From Caenorhabditis elegans (taxonomy: Eukaryota > Nematoda > Chromadorea > Rhabditida > Rhabditidae), in NCBI RefSeq assembly GCF_000002985.6, contig NC_003283.11, forward strand, positions 7,750,001 to 7,814,000: 64,000 bases of DNA. The letters run 5' to 3'. Of the stretch, positions 1 to 12,124 are shown in pieces (position 1 is the stretch's first letter; each line of letters starts with the position of its first letter). Under the pieces are notes generated by a model. That model made no database searches, had not been told where the DNA came from, and worked only from the letters and a program-made list of their open reading frames with translations. Made by a program: the position numbers and the translations under genes.

Positions 1-1
1 C

Positions 2-1193
2 AGACATGTCACCACGCTGGCGCTGTCACTGTGTCATATCCGACTCTCATGGACACAATTCATGGACTTGCTGTCTCGAATGACCATCAAGCATCTATAC
101 ATTGATTTCTGCACATTTCATCCGTCATTGATCTCTGACAAGGTAAGGATTTTTTTGCAAAAAAAAAGATCAGATTTTGACAAAGTTTCCTAGAAATTGG
201 GAACACTCGCGTTTGAAAGAACACTCAGAGTTAATTTGTTAACTAATTATTTTTGTTCATTAAATATTTAGAAGTAATAATAATATTCAATTAGTCCATA
301 AGAATTTAATAAACCTTCAATCACGTTATCTCAATTGCCTACCTGCATACCTCATGCAGACCTCAATAGTTCGAAAACCAAAAATATTCATGGATACATT
401 TTTAAACAATATTAGATTGAAGAAGTTGGAGTGATGATGAACCCACCATCATTTGTACAATTTTCAGGTGCTGATGTCTCTAACTCACTTGGAAACAATT
501 CAAATTCAACCAAGATATCCTTGTTTTCTCAACGAAGTTACTGATCAAACACTAATTCACTGGGCTACACGGACAACAGCGCCAAACACAATCCAGTTCA
601 GAAATGGGTGTGCAAGTCGAATAACAGTGGATGGAATTAGGCATTTAATGACTGTAAGTTTAAGATTGTAATATGAAATGGGAGAAGTATTTCTATTTGG
701 ACACAAAATGAGAAAGTTTGGCCCCCAATTTGGAGCTTTATGGCTATTTTTTTCCAGGATTTTAACTTTTTAAACTTGACACGTAGCCACAAAAATGTCA
801 ACCTCCGCACCGAAAAAGTTTTCGTAATTTGTTTGAAAGGTTGCTTACTTTAGTGTTTCAGAATTAATTCTTGTAGGGAAATTTATCGCTATGGGAAAAA
901 ACTCCTTAAATATAGTCTTTAATTATTCCTTTCATTATTTTTCCTGTTTTCAGAGAGCACTCTCGACTGCTTCAACGCCTAACAAAATGGACTTGGATTT
1001 CGGACTTCTTCTAGAACCATCACAGTCTGAAACTTCACTCCTCACTTTTATCCTGTGCCCGGGACTTGATTTCAAGGTGACCGACGACTTTCGTTCCCGA
1101 AAAATCAGTCTAAGCCGTGGCAAGTTCTGCCTTCAATTTTTCATTCCAGCACCTTTTCCAATTGGTCCACACTCTGTGGCGATATCACCCTAA
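2..1193 (+). CDS. 3' part of a nematode gene of unknown family (5' end outside window)
   Basis: Three exons join in one frame: 2-142, 468-653 and 954-1193, with donors GTAAGG and GTAAGT, TTTTCAG acceptors, all junctions in phase 0, and stop TAA at 1191-1193. The visible part encodes about 188 residues. The first exon reads as a leucine-rich helical stretch, the second has alternating hydrophobic strands around residues 50-105, and the last ends in a short Pro-rich tail. There are no membrane segments. The pattern reminded me of the C-terminal F-box-associated regions of the large Caenorhabditis F-box families, but I see no F-box and no diagnostic motif, so the family is left open. The start lies left of the window. 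Confidence 0.7.
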
Positions 1194-1943
1194 TTTTTTT
1201 GTAAAATTGTTTTATGTTAACAAATTTTCTTTTTATTTTGAAATTTCCAGACACTTTCCATTTTGCTTTACGCGGGTTTTATCCGTCACATTTCCGTTAT
1301 TTCTTTTTTGAATTTTTGATAGTGAATTTATTTATTGAACTCAAAACTATGAAATTTTTTCAAATTGCACTTTGTCTTGCACATTTCGTTCAAACTTTTA
1401 CAAAAAAGTGTATCACCGGAAATTGGAACCCACAAGTAACAAGATACATAACACATGAAACAACGACAAATCTGCCATCATCAAAAAATTTTTATGATCT
1501 AGTAGTTATAAATTGCATGTTAAAATCTAACAGTAAGATTTTATATCTCAATTTACAACTACAGTACTGTAGCTACTGCAGTGTGCGTCATTGTTAGGGA
1601 ACCCAACATTTTTTAATATTGAAAGCTGAATAATATTCTTTAAAATTTTTTACAATTAATTGGTTAAGAACATAAAAATTTAACATTTTTTAAAAGATAC
1701 CATGTTATCGTGCATATTCTGCGCAAAAATTCGAAATTTTCAATTGAAATAGTAAAATTTATTCGAATCATTTTTTATTAAACATAATTTTAAATTAACT
1801 GTTTTCACAATCAGTGAAATGCTAACGAAGACCAGTAAACTTTGATATTAAAACACGACAAGTGAAAAAATAAACACGTTTTGAGATCAATTGGAACTAT
1901 ACTAAAAAATTATTTATCTAGCACAATAAATTATCCATAATCA
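1194..1943. other. Convergent intergenic spacer
   Basis: AT-rich spacer between two genes that face each other. An open frame at 1214-1597 has no gene-like composition and starts inside the spacer. The sequence from 1560 to 1900 is dominated by A/T runs. I see no RNA gene or long repeat here. Confidence 0.5.
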
Positions 1944-3817
1944 TCAATCATAGTAATTGTCATAAACGTATTTTGCTCTCCGTTTCACGTTTTCCGTCAG
2001 TTTTCCAAGAAATGCACTTGGATAGTCAGTGTCTCGTAGAGCACCAAATTTCAGAGTTGAATTCAGCCATTTTCGTCCCCAATCTCCAAGAGACAGATCA
2101 CGGTAATGTCTGAAAAAATAGACTTTTGGACAAGTTAATAGTTACAATTGTGCTTTACCTAACAAGTCCTTCTTCCGGATCAACACGAATTTGCACATAA
2201 TTCGAACCATTCGTCGCAGGGAAAAATTGTGTTACGTAATGAATAAACATGATGAACACTTTCGATGTATCAACAATACATTTTGCAGTATGTCCCGGTG
2301 GACCAATTCCACTCGAACTATGCCATCGATGAGTTGGCATCCATTTGTCCAACTGTCGATCACCTTCATATTTTGGTGGCATCAGTTCAGTTTTCATTAT
2401 CCATTGCTGTCTGAATTGAATACTCGCAATACTTTCATTTTTGACGACCTGGACGTAATCCAAAATTGTTCCCGTATAGTTTGTCATGTAGATTCGTTCG
2501 TCTAGATCAGCGAAGATGGTCCATTTTGTCTCTCCGCGGGACCATATTAAGCAGTCCTGAAACATTGGACAGTATCAAAAATTGAAAGTAATCGGTATAT
2601 TTTTTCTTGAATCTTCTTCCTGTGTGCATGCAAGATCTACTATCACAAATTACTTGGCACAATACTTATGCATGTGACACAACTATTTCTAACTTCTATC
2701 ATTTCAGAAAAAAAAAACTCACCGCAAGATTAACCATATGCCAATGGTTATCAGCCCGCATATCCCTTTCGATAAGATAGTGTACTTCAACTTCTCCCGT
2801 TCTCACATAATCATTAATCACTCTCATATCATATTCGGAAGCATGATGGATATGAAGGTAAAAGTGTTGGACACCTTGTAACTTGAAATGCTCTATCATT
2901 TCGATAAACATCAACCATTTTGGTTCATCGCCGTAAATGGATGCAACACACATGGAGAGTTCGTATTTTGGTTCTAAAGTTTACAAAGTTTTTTTTTTTT
3001 TTTTCAAATCGTTAAAAATTGTAGATAAAACTCACTTTTCAGCATTCTATCAATAATTGGTAATGGAAAAAAGTCTCCATTCTTTTCGACACTTAACCCA
3101 ATTTTCTTAGTGCCGTCTCTCTTTTTACAGCTGACAATATACTCTGGATACGTGAGACTTTCAAATGGGATTCCAATTTCGATATTGTTATCATCAAGGT
3201 AACGACAGTAGACGCGATGTCTGGAATTATCTGATAGTGAGATATGATCTAAAATTGAAATCTCACCCCATACGTTTCCAAGAAGTTGTTGTAACAGTAA
3301 TTTCGTGCTCAAATTCATATGCATACAGCGTGCTGATGTTGCTGGCTGTTTTCTGGAATACGTGAAAATTTTGAGGTTTCACACAAATTATTAAAAAAAT
3401 ATTATGCATATGAAAGGGCTGGCTAAAATTGTAGAGCTTTGGTAACCCTTTTTTAATCAGATGTTTTTAAGAAGATTAAAAAAACCATCTTAAAAACAAC
3501 TGAATCTTCACGAAATTTTAAAAAAAACTTACCGGTCTGTCATTTGTTTTTCTAAACAATTGAAATTGATACCAGTCAAACCGATCGAATCCATCAATAA
3601 AATATGATTTGTTTGACAAATCCAGTGTTGATGGCACATTTATTAATTTTTCTGATTTTTCAGCATTTGATTCCAGTTTTCCGCTCGTTGGTGACGATTC
3701 CGTGTAGCATGGTGAAATTCGAGAACTTGGAAATAATTCTGGCTTGTTGGTAAATATGTCAAAGACTAATAATAATAATAAAATGATTATTAGTATGAAT
3801 TGATATATCCTCTGCAT
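1944..3817 (-). CDS. Glycosyltransferase family 92 (DUF23) type II membrane protein
   Basis: Six exons on the minus strand: 3533-3817, 3274-3352, 3036-3230, 2723-2973, 2159-2556 and 1944-2109. They give 457 residues and the frame closes exactly. The start ATG follows an acceptor-like TTTCAG. Residues about 5-22 form a single hydrophobic anchor after a short basic N-terminus, which is Golgi type II topology. The C-terminal two thirds carry the GT92 pattern: a Cys-Arg-Tyr-Leu-Asp element near residue 130, a His-Phe-Tyr-Leu-His-Ile stretch, and an Asp-Leu-Asp-Glu metal-binding motif near residue 287. The family transfers galactose onto glycans, including core fucose in C. elegans; the substrate of this member is unknown. 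The intron at 3231-3273 is only 43 nt and its use is inferred, because reading through it hits a stop in frame. Confidence 0.85.
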
Positions 3818-4754
3818 CTGAAAGATTTCAAATTAAATTATGCGGTACTTTGAGGTTTAAAAAATGGAACTTTTGAGAAAAAATGAAAATTACATCCTTC
3901 CTACGACGAAAATATTGGCACATGCCAGAATTATTTTATTTGATCTGGACTGAGAGTAAAATATCTTCACTGTGAAACAAATATTTTCGCTGCAGAAAAA
4001 ATGTTTCAAAAGTTTACAAAGTTCAATTTTAAAAGAGAATTAACGATAAAAGCTATAAAAAAACGAAGAAAAAATAAACTTCCACAAGGGAACAAATTTT
4101 CAAAAAATTATCAATTTGAAAAAAAATCAAATTCCACATGGCCTCAGAAAACTTTGGCATTTGAATTACCTTTGCTCACATATGACCTCCGCGTGTCCTT
4201 TTTTTCGACCTCTGGAGAGCGTGGTAATGTAAGGGTATGATTTTTTCCAAGATTTTCAGAGAGTTAATACGTTTGAAACGCGAAATCTCATTTTTGAAGA
4301 GAAAAATTCGAAAAAGTATGGAGATTACACTTTTGTTCTTGAATTAATGAAATTTTTTCGACTAACTCAAAGTCGCAACAAAATGTTTGTCTGAAAATGT
4401 TTTATTTACAAAATTTTATTTGGAATTAAACTGACGCGTATAAATATAATTTTGATTAATGATTAGACTTTTTTTTTGTAAAATAGAAGCTACCATTTTT
4501 TAAGTAAACCTCAAAAACTTTTCTGGAAAAAAATTAATAAGAAAAAGGGTGTGGTCAAAATAAAATGAATCAGTTTTTAATAAAATACAGAAATGCAGAA
4601 AATATGACTACTATTGGAGATTGCGTCAAAAGTTTCCATGACTGATGTAGTTTGATTCAGAACTTTCTGAAATGACAATCATATGGGTGTGTAGCCACAA
4701 ATATTCAAACATTTATAAATCATAAAATTTGAGGTACTCTTGTAAAATCTGATA

Positions 4755-4825
4755 AATATACATGAATATAAATATGCACATGAATATATACATGAATATA
4801 CATGATGATGATTATACATGATCGA
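4755..4825. repeat. Degenerate ATACATGAATAT repeat
   Basis: Several imperfect copies of a short AT-rich unit (acatgaatata) occur back to back between 4755 and 4825, changing into atgatgatt before ending. It looks like a small microsatellite or minisatellite without coding content. Confidence 0.5.
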
Positions 4826-5777
4826 GTACAAAAGTATTCCAATTGTTTGTTTTGATCATTTTATTTTAATATAGAAAACTGTGAAAGGTGTGTTTTTTTT
4901 CAATTTTCAAAGAATTGTTAAAGTTTGCAAATAAAGAAACGTTCGTGATGTCTCTGGTTTGCTCGGAGTTGCTAAGGAGAAAAAACGGGGAAGGTATAAG
5001 ATTGAGGAAGTGTTCAAAATATATATTTCATTAAATTCTGTTTTTTTTTAATACTTGTAGTCTGAATTTTGTGAAAATCCTTCAGAAATTAATTAGTTAG
5101 TTCTTCTAGAATATATTTCTGCAAAATACCTTTTTAGAGTCAAACTTTTGTAGTAATTATAGTATTTTTAAAACATTGACGATAATTAAATTAATTTAAA
5201 ACTCGACTCATAAAAGTGAGCTTTAATCCATGGGAACCAATTTTCAAAGAGTCTTCCTGAGCCGATTATATTTTTCGGTAAAAATAAATTTAAGGCAACA
5301 TGCAATAGATTTTGCTCATAAACCTCATGTTTGCACCTCAAATTAACTATAATAATTTTCTAATTTTTCAGGCATCATTTCAAACTTTTAAGAACAAAAT
5401 TAAGAACACAATTTAAAAAATAAAAAACAGATACTAGCTTGAACGTGTGTAAAAATAAATACATCAGAAACAGAAAGGTGTGTCTTGAGTGTTATCAGGG
5501 TGAGTTCATTTGTATATTTTAAGCTTTTACGACGCCATAAAGCTTTGATGGGAGCAACGTATTTTGCACTGCAAATTTGGAATTGATTTTTCATTGTTTT
5601 AGTTCTAAATAAATCTGGTATTTTCAGATAAAAGCAGGAACTACTCTTTGCTAGAAAACTTGATTAAATCAAGCAAACGTTCGAAACTTAAACATGAAGA
5701 CCTTTGACTGAAACTGAAAATTTTCAACACAATGTTCTTTTTAAAGTTTCCAGGATATTGTTCAATATGAAGATGTT

Positions 5778-6004
5778 TTCTTTTTTCATGACTCACATCT
5801 TAATATGGTTGTGTGAATTTGACTTTCTCTGCAGCCACATAATAAAAGCTGGCCAGTGTGTTTTTGTATGTGGCGTGAACCGTTTTTTTTCATTCAGACA
5901 AGGAAGGACAGCTCGATTTTTGAAAAACATTTTATTTGAGTAATGTTGCTTTTTTCCAAGCCACTTCACACAACCATATTAAGATGTGAGTCATGAAAAA
6001 AGAA
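5778..6004. repeat. 40-bp perfect inverted repeat with 147-bp spacer
   Basis: The left arm 5778-5817 is the exact reverse complement of 5965-6004. The arm contains the core ctcacatcttaatatggttg. The spacer of 147 bases is not itself palindromic. A second perfect inverted repeat of 20 bp (5943-5962 against 6005-6024) flanks the right arm directly, so arms interlock in the order A, B, A', B'. This can be a snap-back footprint of a DNA transposon or of template switching. Confidence 0.85.
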
Positions 6005-6024
6005 GGCTTGGAAAAAAGCAACAT
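5943..6024. repeat. 20-bp perfect inverted repeat bracketing an arm of the larger repeat
   Basis: Bases 5943-5962 (atgttgcttttttccaagcc) are the reverse complement of 6005-6024. The 42 bases between them contain the right arm of the 40-bp inverted repeat, so the two palindromes cannot both be fully extruded at once. Confidence 0.85.
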
Positions 6025-6449
6025 AATGAATTTACACATTTAAAGTTTCAAGTTTTCAATAAATTCTTTATTTTTCTAGAATTAGTAGTAACAAATAGTG
6101 CAACTCAACATAGAAACAATTTGAACTGAGCGCAGACCTAGGTCTAATCAGAGCTGCTGTTATCATTGTAAATATGTATACGATGCTCGTGTTATCACAT
6201 TTTACCTAAAGTTTCAATGATTAATTGCAGAATAGTCTATGTCTAGATACATGTGGTTATGAAACATTATGTACTCAAAAATATTCAGAAATCTTACAGT
6301 TCCCGGTGGTAATTACTGACCTTTGTCGATTTTCTGAAATTTGAATAGCCAGAAGGCAACGGACGCCTACACCTCATTAGAAGATGTATTTTTTCCAATG
6401 CTCCATTCGAAATGTAAAGTACGGCAAGTGAGGGAGAGATTAAAATTCA

Positions 6450-6615
6450 TTCCTGTGGCGCTAAAATTGCCAAATGTAATAACAAAACTTCTTTAAATGA
6501 TTTTTGCAATTTTTTATTTCTAGTCAAAAAAAAAGATGTGAAAACTCGGTTTTTATCATTTTTTTTTTTGGAAGTCGTCGCGTTATGATACTTTTGGCGC
6601 ACCCTGTACTTCTGT
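6450..6615. mobile_element. Possible small MITE with diverged terminal repeats
   Basis: The right end reads, on the minus strand, cagggtgcgccaaaagtatc. The left end contains cctgtggcgctaaaattgcc, a diverged version of the same terminal sequence. The length of about 165 bp and the A/T-rich interior fit a non-autonomous DNA transposon remnant. Target-site duplication is not clear. The minus-strand open frame through it is an artefact. Confidence 0.35.
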
Positions 6616-6748
6616 TTGCCTAATATCACAAAAACAGTTGGTTAATGTGAATGTAATAACAATAATGACATACATATCCCATGAGATCATCTAATTGTCT
6701 ACAACACAAAATTTTGGTTCTAACAGATATTATTTCGTTTACTCAAAA

Positions 6749-8591
6749 ATGAATGGCATTGAATGCCGGTTAATTCAAACCACTTTTCACAAAATTTCCA
6801 CAATTTCATCGATATTTATGAACTTGCTGCTGATCATTCTCGTCGTATTAAGATCTCCGAAAAGCATGAATGAATACAAATACTTGCTCATTGGAGCTTC
6901 AATCTTTGAAATATTTTATTCAGTTATTGAATTTGTTACCTCCCCAATTGTTCATTCATTTTACACTGTAGTCATAGTTCTGTCCGATATAAGATGCAAA
7001 TGGTTATCTAGAGAAATTATGTTGGTATTAATATGTGAGTCAAAAACAAAGTTCTAAAGAATTTTGAAAATATAATTGATTCCGCGTCAATTCTTTCACA
7101 TGTTCTTTCTCCGTAAATCGTACTTTTACAAATAAATTTAATATGGTAGATCGAGTTTGTTCAGGCTTTTTCTATAAAACAATCAAAAAAATAAACCAGC
7201 GAAAGAATAGGCGAGGAATTTTTGTCTCCTTTAGATATAAATTACTGAGCAATTCCAGTTTTACTCATTTTTTCAGCAACGTACTGTGGGTTATTCGGAT
7301 CCTTTTTGGTAATCTTTGTGGTTTTATTCAAATATAGATACGCTGTAATTAGCCAGTAATTCAATTGTTCAATTCAATCACTTTTAAATAGTTAATTTTT
7401 TTAGAACCATTAACTCAACATATTTTACAAAGTGGAGAGTTTTCACGCATTCGTTTATGGTTTTGTTGGGTGGGCTTATTTGGGCATCAATCGGTTATTT
7501 TACATTTGGGAGGAGCAACGAGGTTGATGAATTTATCAGGTTTGCAGTTTTGGAAAAATTACACGTATTTTTATGGGACCAACTACTTTATGAAGCCAAC
7601 AAACTACGAACTGAACAATTGGAAACTAGTATCCAGTTTCAAAAAAATGAAGACCAGTCTGAAAAATAGGCTTTTTATGCCTATTTCCAGTGGCTTCGTA
7701 AATTGTGAAATTTTTAGATCCGGCTTACAAAATGAGCTTGGCTTGAGCCCCGAAGATATAGTTTACTTGGCTCCGCATTTTACCTGATTGATGGACAAGA
7801 CCAGAAAATTATTAACTGGACATGTATCTACGGAATGCTTGGAGTCAGTATGATCTTGGTATTTTTAATTTTAGGCTACATAGTTATTTTTGTATTTTTC
7901 CAAATTTTAGAATTCCACTTGCTTTTCCATATTTTTTTATGGAAGAAAATCTTACACGAAAATTAAGAAATTGTCGAAGAATACGAGTATTTCGAAAAAT
8001 ATGAAATCAATACAAAAGCAATTATTCTATGCCCTAGTGGTTCAGTTACTGGTTCCAATTATTTGCCTCCAGTTACCATTGATAATATTGTTAAGTTGTG
8101 CGCTCTTCGATGTTAATCTGGGACAATTGTCGGGAATTGATACTTTTTCAATTTCAATATTTCCTGTGTTGGACACTCTTCCAACTATTTGTATAGTCCG
8201 CCCTTATCGAGCAGCTGTTATTGGTAAGTGAGATTGAAACTCTTGTATCTAATTGCAATTTTTAGTTGTTTCGTAGTTGAAAACCTGGTATTCGGTTTTG
8301 TTTAAGAAAAAGAAATCGAATAAAGTTGTCCAACAACCGGGTTACTGTACTTCTTAAAAGGCTCACACTTTACTACGCAGTTTCGATTTGAAAATAATTT
8401 GTTTGTGGCAAAAACGACTATTATACTTTTTGGGTGACAACCTCGGCATTTCTACGAAGAAGCAAAGCAGAAAAATTGAAATTATTCGTGATCCTTAAAA
8501 CTAATGTTTTGTTATTCTAGGTATCGTCACAAAATGCAAATGGTCTCTGAGCACACAACCGAGTTCGCAAGTTGCTCCATCACATCATTGA
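6749..8591 (+). pseudogene. str-family seven-TM chemoreceptor with a one-base frame lesion
   Basis: Exons 6749-7034, 7277-7355, 7405-7539, 7718-7858, 7911-8223 and 8521-8591 match the class-r/str receptor layout. TM1 is followed by a Lys-Tyr-Lys-Tyr-Leu segment near residue 50. A Tyr-Cys-Gly-Leu helix ends in Tyr-Arg-Tyr. Then come the extracellular Pro-Glu-Asp-Ile-Val-Tyr-Leu segment, a basic loop, Lys-Gln-Leu-Phe-Tyr-Ala-Leu-Val-Val-Gln, and a last helix ending in Pro-Tyr-Arg-Ala-Ala-Val. All exon phases agree except at 7780-7785, where one T is missing from a run and a stop follows at once. With that base the protein would be 341 residues, normal for str. A 44-nt GT-AG segment, 7761-7804, could restore the frame but would delete 15 conserved residues. 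It is either a pseudogene in this strain or a receptor with an aberrant intron. Such receptors normally sit in sensory-neuron cilia. Confidence 0.7.
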
Positions 8592-10610
8592 CAATTCTCT
8601 GAAAAATCTCAGGCTTTTTTTTCTGTAAAACAAATTAAAATTTACCGATTTGTTTCCTTTTGTCCACTCTTAATGTTTAAGAACAATTCTGAAAATTGTT
8701 TGTTTGCTACGTAGATGCAAAAAGAGAAAATATGGTATTTTTCATCAGGACCGTTTTTGAAAGAATCAAGAAATAAGAGTTCTTCGAAGAAAAAACCGTC
8801 CGTGGGTTTCCTGCTGCTTAAATTTAATCGAAACGTAATCTTTGAAAGGTTCTCTATAATTTTGTGCCAGTGAATTTTAAAGAAATGCTAAGCTCCTTGG
8901 GAAGATTTTCTTTAAATTTAATTTTAGTAAAGTTGTCCTTATACAGTGTATTTTTTCCACTTGCAAGAGAATCCCTTGTAAATGGGTCTCGCCACACCAA
9001 ATTAATTTAATGAAATAGTTTGAGTATGCTCCTTCAATTCCTTCAAGCTCTCCTTCTCTCCTTCAAGCTTCAAGTTTACTGTAGAAGTATTATCATTTTT
9101 TAGTTTGTTCTGCTAGACTTATCATGATTGAAAATCACATAGTACTGAAAGTCAAAAAAAATCTCTCGCAATATTATTCCAGTTAGATTAAAGGTATCTT
9201 CCAAATGGATTTATTTGATTACAGTAATTTTCTAGAACAATTTTTTCAAATTTTACCACGGTCGCTCATATTTTTTGGCTCACGCGTAAACACCAAACAA
9301 CATGCTCCACAGAGCTCCGTAAATTCCCATCAAACTCAACTTTTACTTGAAACAAGAGACCATGGATCATGATCATCTCATCATATTTTTCTTGTCACAT
9401 GTCCATGTTATTCTCCATTCTTTTTTCACTCTCTATCTCTATTTTTCCCACTTCTCATCACACAACAACATCAACACAAATTGTTGTGTCCTCTCTTTAC
9501 TCTCATTCGGCACCCGTCGTTTTTTTGTCTGTGTCTCTCTGCCTGTTTACTACTCTCATTTCTCAATTCGTCTCCAATTTTAATCTCTGTTTCACTCCCA
9601 AATCTGTCGCGCTTTTTCGGCTTCAAAAATTTGTACGGAGAGCTCACATTTTGAGACACCAACCAGTTTTCTAGTGTTCCTGAATCAACGAGTCTTTTAG
9701 AAATATAACTCTTTTTTTTAACTAAAAATTCAAAATTAATATATAAAATTTTCTTCGAGAAAAAATTCGTTCAGTTTCCATTTCTTTCTTCTCTCGTCAC
9801 CAACCAAAAATGAGTGCATCTCTCGAAAATTTCTCAAATTTTGTTCGCATTCCATTTCAATTCTCCTTCCGTTGCATACTTTGTGTTCTTTTTGGTTTTT
9901 CAAATTTCATTTTCTAAACAATTCCGCGACGAGGTTAAAAGACAAATAACGATGCCGAAAATGAACAAATCCACATTTCGAATGTTTTTCGGGTTCACAG
10001 TTAAAATACCAAAGAATCATGTTGTTTCAATTTAGAAATTTTTTTTCAATGTAGAAATAGATTTAATTTCAATAAAAATGATTTTAAACATGTTTTAATT
10101 AATAATCTAAATTTTAATTTTAAAAAACAATTTTTGAAGCTGAGTGTGAACTTTTGCGTGGTGGTGTTTGCACTGAATGCATTTAATTTGACGACACAAG
10201 TTTTTTGAAATAATTTTCAATAGTTTTTTTAAAATTATTTCTCAGCTGATTTAGATATTTTTTCCTGCAAATTTAAATTCTAAAAATTAGAATAAACTTA
10301 CGAAATTTATTTTTCATTTAATATGATAGATTTGATAGCAATTTTACCGAATGTTTCATCATTTTTCATTGTTTTCACAGTTGTCAGTGTTAAAATAATT
10401 TCTGATAATTTTCATTGACGTGCTGCGATAACACAACTCTTCCCTCCTCTCATTCCATTTCATTCTCTCTCTCATTCCTATTGTCGTCATGATATTCATT
10501 GTGATTTCCTACCTTCTTCTATTTTTATTCTCTTATTTTGCGCTCGTCTGGCTCAATTATTGGTTTCTATTTTTTTCGGAGTTTTTCCAAAATTCAACAT
10601 GTTTTACAGG
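8592..10610. other. Intergenic region
   Basis: AT-rich spacer with a pyrimidine-rich stretch at 9380-9560 (many TCTC and CTCT blocks). It contains scattered pieces of a dispersed repeat (tactgta, ctcgccac) near 8340-8390 and 8990. Open frames at 9347-9674 reflect the pyrimidine bias. A second CTCT-rich promoter-like stretch at 10438-10480 precedes the HIT gene. Confidence 0.5.
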
Positions 10611-11412
10611 ATGACGTCAATGCATACTTCTGTTAACGGATGCAAGTTTTGTGACATTGTCAAAAATAAAAAAGAATTGCAATTGAAGGAGAATAAAAGT
10701 GTGAGAATTTTTTTGCAAAACATCAGAAAAAAAACAATATTATTCAGTGCGTAGTAATCAACGACATAAAGCCGAAGGCAAAAAATCATTACCTTGTGCT
10801 CAGCAAACAACACATAGCGAAGCCAACGGATCTCACTGTTGCTGATGTTCCATTATGTAAGTTTTGTTATTAATTCAGAGAAAGTTTTAAAACAGTTTGG
10901 AATATTTAAGTTAATTTGCAATTTAGCTTCTTTAATTGAAATTTTCAATTAAACTTGACGCTTAAATACAATTGGAATTTTGAATTAAAATGTACATTTT
11001 ATCTAAAAAATAATTACCATATTTAGTGGAAGAAATGGAAAAAACCGGACGCGAATTGCTCCGCGAGCATTTGAAAAAGAAAGGCGAAGCAGACACAGTT
11101 GAGGATATGCTTCGAATCGGATTTCATCTGCCACCTCTTCTCTCTGTTCATCATCTTCATATGCACATTATCTATCCTATCAGTGATGTAAGAATGAAAA
11201 TTCATATTCAAAAGATTTTACGGAACAAAAAATGTATTTTTTAGATGGGTCTGATCTCCAGAAAGCTGACATTCCGCCCTGGAAAAGTGTTCAAACCAGC
11301 TCGTGAGCTAATCGATCAGCTGAAAGAAGACGCTGGTGTACCGGATCCATTGGAGGGAAATCCAGCTAAGGATGACGTTCACGAGAAAATTCCAGCTCAA
11401 GTCATTTCTTAA
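10611..11412 (+). CDS. hint-3: HIT-family nucleotide hydrolase, HINT3 type
   Basis: Four exons (10611-10700, 10748-10856, 11027-11187, 11245-11412) give 175 residues, close to human HINT3. A TTTTACAG acceptor one base before the ATG fixes the start. The N-terminus carries Cys-Lys-Phe-Cys-Asp-Ile, the opening of HIT domains. A Val-Val-Ile-Asn-Asp-Ile-Lys-Pro-Lys strand pair follows. The catalytic triad His-Leu-His-Met-His lies near residue 113, preceded by another His. HIT enzymes hydrolyse phosphoramidates of AMP through the middle histidine. The C-terminal tail after the HIT domain is longer than in HINT1, which supports HINT3. The gene symbol is from memory. Confidence 0.9.
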
Positions 11413-12086
11413 TAATTTCCTGCCTGATTTCTCACCAATTTTGCTTTTGTTTTCCGGGTTCTGCGCACCTTTCCAGTTTTCGTACATGTACACAATGTTT
11501 ATTTACACCCGAGAGCTTCCCTATTCTGTCCCACTCACACGCCTACTTTTTGCATAAGAGATAATAATTTTTTTGAAATTTTATATTAAAAGAACATGAA
11601 CGTTTAAAAAATTATTAATTTTAGACAATGCAGATTTAAATATACCTAATCATAATGATGTTCAAGATCCTGGTAAACGGGGAAAAATGGAGCATCGGTA
11701 AAGCATATTACAGAATACGTATTTCGAATACTGTAATCTGGATTTTTTCTGGTATTTTAATAGTGTAAGAATCGGAAAAATTGAGAGAAAACAAGAATGG
11801 AAAACAAGCGTACATTTCGCGTAGCAAGACCCTTTTCAGCTTTTTCAGAATGAACCAAATGGCTTTTCGGTGGATTCGGAACACTACCTAAGAAATTGGG
11901 AGCTTCCATGCTACGTTGGCAAGTTTTCAGGAGTGTATGTATGCCTGATAATGCTTGCCTGATACGCCTATTTTCAATTTAGGCTACTTTCTATAGAAGA
12001 TATGTATGCATATTTCTCTGTTTGAATTCCCTCCAGGATAAGAAACCACGTCCACTCTTTAATCAATAAGCGTCTTCGAACTCCGA

Positions 12087-12124
12087 TTGGTGCAAAGGTG
12101 GGCGGAGCGAATCGCTGATTGGTC
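12087..12124. promoter_or_regulatory. Paired CCAAT-type elements around a GGGCGG core
   Basis: Two ATTGGT boxes, at 12087-12092 and 12118-12123, flank gtgggcggagcg. The second lies within cgctgattggtc (12113-12124), whose exact reverse complement recurs at 19190-19201. It could be a promoter or a fragment of a dispersed repeat. Confidence 0.3.

Larger units (their letters stand above)
3818..6748. other. Intergenic region with repeats
   Basis: No gene is supported. It holds an ATACATGAATAT-type low-complexity stretch near 4755-4825, the 40-bp inverted repeat at 5778-6004, and a possible MITE near 6450-6615. A lysine-rich open frame at 4001-4240 has composition explained by A-rich sequence and was not called. 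Confidence 0.5.

Noticed and set aside
1214-1597. 127-codon open frame after the first gene
   Set aside because: It overlaps AT-rich spacer, has no recognisable feature and no upstream acceptor that would fit.
9347-9674. Two overlapping open frames rich in Ser, Phe and Leu
   Set aside because: They arise from a long pyrimidine-rich stretch, and both frames are open for the same reason.
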